A DNA stretch of 64,000 bases, from NCBI RefSeq assembly GCF_009498035.1, contig NZ_CP034550.1, positions 5,890,001 through 5,954,000 on the forward strand, written 5' to 3'. Origin of the DNA: Saccharothrix syringae. Lineage in GTDB: Bacteria > Actinomycetota > Actinomycetes > Mycobacteriales > Pseudonocardiaceae. This document shows, piece after piece, positions 50,364-64,000 of this stretch. A program made the position numbers and the translations under genes. The notes beneath the pieces are model-generated. The model saw only the letters and a list, made by a program, of their open reading frames with translations. It searched no databases and had not been told where the DNA came from. Each line of letters starts with the position of its first letter. Within the stretch, counting starts at the first letter, position 1.

Positions 50364-51268
50364 GACCGCACCTCCCGATCGGCGGCCCACCGGCGGCCGT
50401 GGCGCTCGACGGGGGTGAGGTAGGGCAGGTCGTCGAGGGGCTGGTCGGTGCAGAACCGCGTGACGAGGTCGGCGAAGTCGGCGGGGCGCTCCAGGAAGCA
50501 CAGGTGGTCGGCGTCGCGGAGCAGGGCGAAGGAGGCGTCGTCGAACCGCGCGGCCACCTCGCGCCCCCGGTCGGGCGGGCAGAGCTGGTCGTGCTCGCCG
50601 GTGAAGCACAACGCGCGCACACCGGTGACCGGGCCGGGCGGGATCAGGGCGTGCCTGATCATCCGGAGGCTGGCGTCGGCGAACCGGGGCCTCTGCTCGG
50701 GCGCGGTGCCGCCGAGGACGTAGGCCAGCACCCGCAGCACGGCGTCGCGGTTGGTCACGAACACGGCCGGGTCCTGGCGGACGAGGAACCGGGCGGCGTG
50801 GTGGGCGAACTCGTCGGGCTCGTCGGACTCCAGGGCGTCGGCCATGGCGCGCAGCAGGGCGACGCTCTCGGCGCGCAGGGACGGGCTGTAACCGCACAGG
50901 CCCAGTCGGGCGACGCCCGTCGGGTTGGTCCGCGCGTGGCGGTAGGCGACGGCGCAGCCGTACGAGACCCCCACGAGGTTGACCCGTTCGAGGCCGAGCC
51001 GGTCGAGCAGGTGACCGAGGGCGAGGCCCAGGAAGTCGAAGCCGTAGGACGCGGGCAGCACGTCGGCGGTGCCCACGCCGGGGAGTTCGACGACGACCAG
51101 GGTGGCCGCCCGCCGCCACGGGCGCTCGACCCGGTGGAAGGCGTACATGTCCTGGTAGGCGCCGCCGACGAGGACGATCGGCTCGGTGCGGGCCTCGGCG
51201 TTCTCGACCACCCGGCAGGAGTAGGTGAATCCCTCGTAGGTGCACATCTCGATGCGCTCGGCCACCAT
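50360..51268 (-). CDS. alpha/beta hydrolase of the acyltransferase operon
   Basis: A 302-residue hydrolase of the alpha/beta-fold. The nucleophile elbow is VGVSYGCAV (Ser102), the acid is in CFTGEHDQLCPP and the histidine in LLRDADHLCFLE. It resembles hydrolases linked to natural-product release or amide/lactone cleavage. The ATG at 51268 has GGGAGG upstream, and it is the first gene of a leftward operon with the acyltransferase and the ligase-carrier-thioesterase protein. Substrate unknown. Confidence 0.88.
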   Translation of the reverse strand: MVAERIEMCTYEGFTYSCRVVENAEARTEPIVLVGGAYQDMYAFHRVERPWRRAATLVVVELPGVGTADVLPASYGFDFLGLALGHLLDRLGLERVNLVGVSYGCAVAYRHARTNPTGVARLGLCGYSPSLRAESVALLRAMADALESDEPDEFAHHAARFLVRQDPAVFVTNRDAVLRVLAYVLGGTAPEQRPRFADASLRMIRHALIPPGPVTGVRALCFTGEHDQLCPPDRGREVAARFDDASFALLRDADHLCFLERPADFADLVTRFCTDQPLDDLPYLTPVERHGRRWAADREVRS

Positions 51269-51597
51269 GCGCGACACCTCCCATCCCCCTTCAGGATTAA
51301 TCCGAAAGTATGAGTAGTCGATAAGCTGAAGAGGTGAGCGTTCGTAGCTCGTACGGCCCTGCCACGACACGTGGAGTAGAGCCGGCCGGCGAAGGACCCG
51401 CAAAAGTGGGGTTCAGGCGTCGGGCGGCGCGCCGAAGGTCTGCCCGATCTTGCGTTGTCGCGGCCGTCGCGGAGGAGAAGGATCGGAGGGTCGGCCCCCG
51501 TTCCCCGGAACCCTTGCGCGCCAACGCCGCCGCCTCCGGTCGAAGTGGACGGTCCGGCCGGATCCCCTCACCACGGCCCCTCCCGGGAGACCTCCAC
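51269..51597. promoter_or_regulatory. divergent promoter region with palindrome
   Basis: About 330 bp between the leftward hydrolase operon and the rightward MFS gene. GGATTAATCC at 51294-51303 is a perfect 10-bp palindrome in an AT-rich patch 26 bp upstream of the hydrolase start, a likely operator or promoter core. No gene is seen in the remainder. Confidence 0.5.
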
Positions 51598-53028
51598 ATG
51601 CCCACTGCCACCACCGCGCCCCCGCGCACGGGCACCGCCATCGCGGTGCTCGCCCTGGGCGGCATCGTCGTCGCGCTGACGCAGACGATCGTCATCCCCC
51701 TGCTCCCCCGGTTACCCGGCCTGCTGCGCGCGTCGCCGGCCGACGTGGCGTGGGTGGTCACCGCGACGCTGCTCGCCGGCGCGGTCGCCACGCCGGTGGT
51801 CGGCCGGTTCGGCGACATGTACGGCAAGCGCCGCATGCTGCTGGTCAGCCTGGCGCTGCTGGTCGTCGGCTCCCTCGTCGGCGCGCTCAGCGACGGCCTG
51901 GCCCCGATGCTGGTGGCGCGGGCGCTCCAGGGCCTGTCGGCCGGGGTGATCCCGCTGGGCATCGGCATCATGCGCGACCAGGTGCCCGCCGAGCGCCTGG
52001 GCTCGGCGACCGCGCTGATGAGCGCGTCGCTGGGGGTGGGCGGCGCGCTGGGCCTGCCGGCCGCGACCGTGCTGGCCGAGCGCGCCGACTGGCACCTGCT
52101 GTTCTGGATCGCCGGCGCCCTGGGCCTGGTCACCGCGGTGCTGGTGGTCCGGCTGGTGCCGGCGACCGGCACCCGCAGCGGCGGCCGGTTCGACCTGGTC
52201 GGCGCGCTCGGGCTGGCCGGCGCCCTGGTGTGCCTGCTGCTGGCGGTGTCCAAGGGCGCCGACTGGGGCTGGACCGCCGGCCTCACCACCGGCCTGGCCG
52301 GCGCGGGCGCCGCGGTGCTGCTGGCGTGGGGGTGGTGGGAGCTGCGCGTCGCGCGGCCGCTGGTCGACCTGCGGGTCTCGGCGCGCCGCCAGGTCCTGCT
52401 GACCAACGTGGCCGCCACCGCCCTGGGCTTCGCGCTGTTCGCGGTCTCGCTGGTCGTCCCGCAGCTGGTCCAGCTGCCGACCGACACCGGCTACGGGCTG
52501 GGGCAGCCGCTGGTGGTCGCGGGCCTGGTGCTGGCGCCGTCCGGGCTGGTCATGATGGCCGCGGCCGGGCTGTCCGCCCGCGTCACGGCCGCCCGGGGCC
52601 CGAGGGCCGCGCTGCTGCTGGGCTCGCTCGTGGTCGCGGCCGGCTACCTGCTGGGCACCGCGCTGATGTCGGCGGTGTGGCAGTTGCTGCTGGTCTCCGG
52701 GATCGTCGGCGCCGGGGTCGGGCTCGCCTACGGCGCGATGCCCTCGCTGGTGATGGCCGCCGTGCCGGTGTCGGAGACGGCGGCCGCGAACAGCCTCAAC
52801 AGCCTGGTGCGGGCGGTCGGGACGTCCCTGGCGGGCGCGGTGACCGGGGTCGTGCTGGCCGGGACGACCACCGGCGGCGCGCCCTCGCAGGCCGGTTTCC
52901 GGCTGGCGATGGCCATCGGCGCGGCCGCCGCCCTGCTCGCCGCCGCGACCGCCGCGGCCCTGCCGGCCCGCGCGGGTGGCGGAAAGCACCGGCCGGCCAC
53001 CGGGGAATTGTCGCGTTCACCGAAATAG
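51598..53028 (+). CDS. MFS transporter (DHA2-like)
   Basis: A 476-residue multidrug-type MFS exporter with about 12-14 helices and the antiporter motifs RFGDMYGKRRMLLV and ARALQGLSAGVIPLGIGIM. It is clearly a paralogue of the transporter at 3246-5156 (shared stretches such as PLVDLRVSARR and SETAAANSLNSLVRA), but lacks the C-terminal beta-sandwich tail. Its place between two biosynthetic units suggests export of one of their products. The ATG at 51598 follows GGGAGACC. Confidence 0.92.
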   Translation: MPTATTAPPRTGTAIAVLALGGIVVALTQTIVIPLLPRLPGLLRASPADVAWVVTATLLAGAVATPVVGRFGDMYGKRRMLLVSLALLVVGSLVGALSDGLAPMLVARALQGLSAGVIPLGIGIMRDQVPAERLGSATALMSASLGVGGALGLPAATVLAERADWHLLFWIAGALGLVTAVLVVRLVPATGTRSGGRFDLVGALGLAGALVCLLLAVSKGADWGWTAGLTTGLAGAGAAVLLAWGWWELRVARPLVDLRVSARRQVLLTNVAATALGFALFAVSLVVPQLVQLPTDTGYGLGQPLVVAGLVLAPSGLVMMAAAGLSARVTAARGPRAALLLGSLVVAAGYLLGTALMSAVWQLLLVSGIVGAGVGLAYGAMPSLVMAAVPVSETAAANSLNSLVRAVGTSLAGAVTGVVLAGTTTGGAPSQAGFRLAMAIGAAAALLAAATAAALPARAGGGKHRPATGELSRSPK

Positions 53029-53066
53029 GGGGACTTCCTCCCCTTGTGGCGCAATATGATTGCCCC

Positions 53067-53537
53067 ATGGACAAGGGCGATCTCGTTCCCGATTTCACGT
53101 TGTACGACCACAAGGGCCAGCAGCGGTCACTCTCGGAGTTCACCGCTGCCGGCCCCGTGGTCCTCTTCTTCTACCCCGCGGCCATGACCCGGGGCTGCAC
53201 CATGGAGAGCTGCCACTTCCGCGACCTGGCCGCCGAGTTCGCCGAGGTGGGCGCCCAGCGGGTGGGGATCAGCGCCGACGCGGTCGACCGGCAGCGGGAG
53301 TTCGCCGAGGCCAACGGCTTCGACTACCCGCTGCTGTCCGATCCGGACGGTGCGGTGGCCAGGGTGTTCGGGGTGCGGCGCAAGGTGGCGCTGCCCGGCC
53401 CGCTGGCCGCCCTGCGGACCCGCCGCTGGACGTTCGTCATCGGCACCGACCGGCGGATCATCGCCGTCATCAAGAGCGAAACGCAAATGGAGGCGCACGC
53501 CAACGAGGCGCTGGAGGTGCTGCGCACCGCCGCATGA
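53067..53537 (+). CDS. atypical 2-Cys peroxiredoxin (BCP-like)
   Basis: A 156-residue thioredoxin-dependent peroxiredoxin. The peroxidatic cysteine is Cys44 in YPAAMTRGCTMESCHF and Cys49 is the resolving cysteine five residues on, the pattern of BCP-type peroxiredoxins. The Thr of the usual PxxxTxxC box is present. It should reduce alkyl and hydrogen peroxides and may protect the flavin oxidases of the neighbouring cluster. It follows the MFS gene by 38 bp and ends in a strong terminator. Confidence 0.92.
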   Translation: MDKGDLVPDFTLYDHKGQQRSLSEFTAAGPVVLFFYPAAMTRGCTMESCHFRDLAAEFAEVGAQRVGISADAVDRQREFAEANGFDYPLLSDPDGAVARVFGVRRKVALPGPLAALRTRRWTFVIGTDRRIIAVIKSETQMEAHANEALEVLRTAA

Positions 53538-53540
53538 AGT

Positions 53541-53574
53541 CGAGGTCCCGGTGGCAATTGCCACCGGGACCTCG
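53541..53574. terminator. 34-bp perfect palindrome between convergent genes
   Basis: 53541-53557 and 53558-53574 are perfect 17-bp reverse complements centred on AATT. It lies 4 bp past the peroxiredoxin stop and 32 bp from the stop of the convergent oxidoreductase, a textbook bidirectional terminator. Confidence 0.9.
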
Positions 53575-53605
53575 TATTCCCATCCCCGGGCGCGGTTTCC
53601 GGGGA

Positions 53606-55321
53606 TCAGGCCGTGCTGCCCACCGACCGCGCCGCCACCGGCAACCGATCGCCCTCGTCCACCCGGGGACCGACCCGGATGACGCGGTGGGTCGGCGGCG
53701 GCGCGGTCCCGTCGACGTGGGCGGTGAACGGGATGCCGTCGTCCTTGCACACGAAGTGCATCACCTGGCGGCCGGCGGCGGCCGCGCGGATCAGCCCGCC
53801 GGTCGTCGCCCACACGCCCGACTGGTAGAAGTCGCGCAGCCCGGGCAGGCCCGGCCCGTGCTTCTTGACCAGCTCCTCCAGCGTCTCGCCGCTGTCGACG
53901 AACGGCTGCCAGCCCAGCACCGTGCCGTCGTAGTTGCCGGTGTAGCGGACCTGGGTCAGCGGCGTCGACAGGTCGCGGGTCACCACCGACTCGGTGATGC
54001 CCGGGTAGCGCTTCTCCAGGTACTCCATCAGCGCCAGCCTGGTGCGGCGCTTGGCGTGGTAGTACTCGCGGCCGTGCCGGACCGGCAGGGTGTGCAGCAC
54101 CTCGCCGCCGCGGCTGCGGGTCACCTGCTCCGGGAAGTCGTCCACCTCGCGCCAGGGCGCGATGTCGGCGAAGTAGGTCATGTAGACCACGGTGGTGCCG
54201 TCGGGCGACAGCTCGGGGTAGTGCGTGCTGCGGAACTGGATGTTGATGCTGCGGTCGCGGATGCCGACCAGGTCGGCGGCCTCCTCCTCGGTCAGCAGGT
54301 GCGTGGTGCACGGGTCGCCCTCGGGCACCGGCCGGTTCAGGCCGAGGAACAGGCAGACGTAGCCGGGGAACACCATGCCCGGCTTCTTGATGGTCTCGGT
54401 GTAGAGCTCCCGGTACTCGTCGTTGAGGTACCGGCCCTTGAGGAACTTCATCATCGTGGTGTGCCCGTCGGCGGCGGAGACCACGATGTCGGCCCGGAAC
54501 TCCCGGCCGTCGTCGAGCCGCACGCCCGCGGCGCGGTCGCCCTCGACGATGATCTCCTCGACCTTGGCGTTGTAGGTGACCCGCCCGCCGAGCCGCCGGT
54601 AGCGCTGCTCGATGGACTTCGCCAGGCCCAGCGACCCGCCCTCCGGCACGCCCGCGGACAGGTTGGCGTGCGAGGCGAGCTGGAAGTAGAACGGCAGCAC
54701 CGGGAACGCCGAGTGCTTCTCGTACAGCACGTAGTTGAACGCCTCGCGCAGCAGCGGGTCCTGGAACCGCTTCGAGTAGTCCGTCATCAGGGTGCTGATG
54801 GACTTGCGCACCACGTTGAAGTACGGGATGAACGAGGACAGCATCCTCGTCTTCTCCAGGAAGCCCATGATGCCGACGGGCTTGAGGAACGGGTACACCG
54901 CCAGGGCCCGGCGGAACTTGCGCAGCCCGGCGCAGAACTCGCGGACCGGCTTGGCGTCGGCCGGCGACAGCTCCAGCAGGTGGGCTTCGAGCCGGTCGGG
55001 GTCGGAGTAGAAGTACACCGAGCGCCCGTCCCGGCCGCGCACGATGTTGAACACGTCGAAGTGGCGCACCTCCTTGCCCTGCAACGCGCCCAGCTCCAGC
55101 CAGATCTGGTGCATCTCGTTGCCCGGCCCGCTGCCCAGCAGCCAGCTGATGCAGCAGTCGAAGGTGAAGTCGCCCCGGTCCCACGCGGTGCAGCAGCCGC
55201 CGGGGATCTCGTGCATCTCGAAGATCTGGCTGTCGTAGCCGTTCATCTGCGCGTAGCACCCGGTGGAGAGCCCACCCAGGCCGGCGCCGATGACGATCAT
55301 CGTCTTGCGTCGCGCGGTCAT
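53606..55321 (-). CDS. phytoene-desaturase-like FAD oxidoreductase, PTM cluster
   Basis: A 571-residue FAD enzyme of the phytoene-desaturase/CrtI type. The FAD site is MIVIGAGLGGLSTGCYAQMNGY (residues of about 8-29), with the CrtI-type EMHEIPGGCCTAW after it and the C-terminal GLIRAAAAGRQVMHFV that closes the flavin site. In polycyclic tetramate macrolactam (PTM) clusters two or more such enzymes close the carbocycles of the tetramate polyene. It shares ATGA with the upstream homologue (stop 55318, start 55321), so the two and the PKS-NRPS form one translationally coupled operon. Confidence 0.9.
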   Translation of the reverse strand: MTARRKTMIVIGAGLGGLSTGCYAQMNGYDSQIFEMHEIPGGCCTAWDRGDFTFDCCISWLLGSGPGNEMHQIWLELGALQGKEVRHFDVFNIVRGRDGRSVYFYSDPDRLEAHLLELSPADAKPVREFCAGLRKFRRALAVYPFLKPVGIMGFLEKTRMLSSFIPYFNVVRKSISTLMTDYSKRFQDPLLREAFNYVLYEKHSAFPVLPFYFQLASHANLSAGVPEGGSLGLAKSIEQRYRRLGGRVTYNAKVEEIIVEGDRAAGVRLDDGREFRADIVVSAADGHTTMMKFLKGRYLNDEYRELYTETIKKPGMVFPGYVCLFLGLNRPVPEGDPCTTHLLTEEEAADLVGIRDRSINIQFRSTHYPELSPDGTTVVYMTYFADIAPWREVDDFPEQVTRSRGGEVLHTLPVRHGREYYHAKRRTRLALMEYLEKRYPGITESVVTRDLSTPLTQVRYTGNYDGTVLGWQPFVDSGETLEELVKKHGPGLPGLRDFYQSGVWATTGGLIRAAAAGRQVMHFVCKDDGIPFTAHVDGTAPPPTHRVIRVGPRVDEGDRLPVAARSVGSTA

Positions 55322-57004
55322 GTCCGTGTGGTCCTCGCTGTCGGTCGGGCGGCCCGTGGGCGCTCTGAGGTGTCCAGTTGGGGGAGGTCGCCGAGCTTGC
55401 CCGGGTGCCACGGCTCGGTGCCGCCGCTGACCTCGGCGCGGAACGGCACGCCCAGCTCGCGGCAGACGTACTGCGCGGCGAACCGGCCGGACGCGGCGGC
55501 CCGCAGCACGCCGCCGCTGCCGACCCACTGGCCGGCCAGGTGGAACCCGGACAGGCCGGGCAGCGCCAGCCTGTCCTTGGCGACCAGGGCCTCCACCAGG
55601 TCGTCGGCCCTGGGCGACTTCCAGCCCAGGATCGAGCCGCGGTGGTTGCCGGTGTAGCGCTCGGTGGTGGCGGGGGTGGCCACCTGGACCACCTCCACCC
55701 GCTCGTCGATGCCGGGGAAGCGGCGCTCCAGGAACTCCCGGACGAACGCCCCGAGCCGTTCCTTGAGGTCCCAGTAGGCGCGCCGGTCGGTGGACCGCAG
55801 CCCCTTCCAGGTGTCGTAGTCGCTGAAGTAGGTGCACTGGATCAGCGACCGGCCCTCGGGTGCCAGCCCGTCGATCAGGCGCGACCGCAGGTGCACCACC
55901 ACGCTCCGCTGGAGCACGCCGGGCAGCCGGGCCAGGTCCTCGTCGTCCAGCAGGTAGGTGGTGCTCGGCGGCTCGTCCGCGGGCACGTCGCCGCGGAAGC
56001 CGACGAACACCGACACCACCGACGGGTACAGCTGCTCGTGGTCGGGCAGCACCTCGGTGAACAGCTCCTCCAGCCGGGGGTTGGTGTACTCCCCGCCCAG
56101 CATCTTGTTCACCGTGGTCAGCGTGTCGCAGGCGGAGACGACGTGGTCGGCGTAGTGCCGCTCGCCGTTGCGCAGCTCCACGCCCACCGCGCGGCCGTCC
56201 TCGACGAGCACGCGGGCGACCCTGGCCCGGAAGTCGATGCGCCCGCCGAGGGTGTAGTAGCGCTCCTCCACCGACCTGGCCAGCCCGAGCGACCCGCCCT
56301 GCGGCAGGCCGACGTTGCCCTTGTGCGCCTCGGCCATCGTGTAGTGGAACGGGATCACCGCGAAGTTCTGCGGGTCCTGGTAGAACATGTTCCGCATCGC
56401 GGTGGCCAGGAACGGGTCGCTGAGCGTGTCGGTGAAGTCCGTCATCTGCTTGGCGGTCCGCGCGAACAGCCGCAGCGCGGGCAGCACCTGGCGGGCCAGC
56501 TTCAGCTTCTCCCGCCACGGCATCAGCGGGGTCGGCCACAGGAACGGGTGCAGCTCCAGCTTGAGGAACCGGCGCAGGTCCGCGCAGAACGCCCGGATCC
56601 TGTCCGCGTCCGCCGGCGAGCACGCCTCCAGCTCCGCCTGGAGCCGGTCGGGGTCGGTGTAGAAGGTGACCTCGCGGCCGTCGGTGGAGACCACCCGGTT
56701 CATCTCCTCGAACCGGGTGATCGCCTTGCCGTCGAGCGCGCCGAGCTCCTGCCACACCTGGTTGGCGTGGTTGCCCGGCGCGGTGCCGTTGAGCCAGTCC
56801 AGGCAGTAGTCGAACAGGTAGCCCTCGCGGGCCCAGGCGGTGCAGCAGCCGCCGGGCAGCACGTGCGACTCGAAGATCCGCGTCTCCAGGCCGCTCATCT
56901 GCCCGTAGCAGCCCATCGACATGCCCGCCATGCCCGCGCCGATCACGATGACCCTGGGGCGGTCGCCGGGAGCGCGCGTGCGGCGCTCCCAGACGACCCT
57001 GGTG

Positions 57005-57015
<11 letters not shown>
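55318..57015 (-). CDS. second phytoene-desaturase-like FAD oxidoreductase, PTM cluster
   Basis: A 565-residue homologue of the previous enzyme, with the FAD site VIVIGAGMAGMSMGCYGQMSGL, then ESHVLPGGCCTAW, and the C-terminal GGVLRAAASGRFAAQYV. The pair looks like the two tandem desaturase-like enzymes (FtdC/FtdD-type) that follow the hybrid synthase in PTM clusters such as frontalamide. The ATG at 57015 overlaps the stop of the PKS-NRPS gene by 11 bp. Confidence 0.9.

Positions 57016-64000
<6,985 letters not shown>

Overview
The window is very GC-rich DNA with almost exclusively G/C third codon positions, frequent GTG starts, many 4-base ATGA/GTGA gene overlaps and dense antibiotic-type biosynthesis. 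This points to a filamentous actinomycete, most likely a Pseudonocardiaceae relative (Saccharothrix/Actinosynnema/Lentzea-like); the genus is inference. No rRNA, tRNA, CRISPR array, transposase or replication origin was seen.

Layout. 1-13 kb is ordinary accessory chromosome: two alpha/beta hydrolases, a GH3 hexosaminidase, an MFS exporter with an unusual extracytoplasmic tail plus a LacI regulator, HxlR and TetR regulators with clear palindromic operators, two polytopic membrane proteins, an NYN nuclease fused to a cold-shock-like domain, and a VOC/ECF-sigma pair. 13-18.7 kb is an alpha-xyloside uptake and hydrolysis operon (GH31 enzyme, two permeases, binding lipoprotein) behind a perfect LacI-type operator. 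19-22.6 kb has a terpene synthase and three secreted proteins, one of them a streptogrisin-like protease with its own LacI-type palindrome. 22.8-30 kb is taken up by two co-transcribed giant genes (1,076 and 1,337 aa) of no family I recognise, the first with a Tat-like signal. A secreted protein ending in six 54-bp tandem repeats follows convergently.

31-38 kb carries regulators: a MocR-type protein that has lost the PLP-binding residues, a large LuxR (LAL) ATPase regulator, a tiny S1-domain protein with a hairpin against its Shine-Dalgarno, and a pair of membrane-anchored helix-turn-helix proteins. 38-41 kb holds an M20 peptidase, a YciI-like protein and a frameshifted gene. 41.4-45.5 kb is a tight four-gene unit: XRE regulator, ImmA/IrrE-type zinc peptidase, MAB_1171c-type membrane protein and FAD monooxygenase, behind an operator-like region.

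46-51 kb is a three-gene leftward operon (alpha/beta hydrolase, stand-alone PKS-type acyltransferase, and an acyl-AMP ligase-carrier protein-thioesterase fusion) with no ketosynthase. 51.6-53.5 kb has a second MFS exporter and a peroxiredoxin. 53.6 kb to the right edge is part of a polycyclic tetramate macrolactam-type cluster: a hybrid PKS-NRPS (AT-DH-KR-ACP-C-A-PCP-TE visible, continuing off the window) with an ornithine-like adenylation code, translationally coupled to two phytoene-desaturase-like FAD enzymes.

Almost every convergent gene pair is separated by a long perfect GC hairpin acting as a likely bidirectional terminator.
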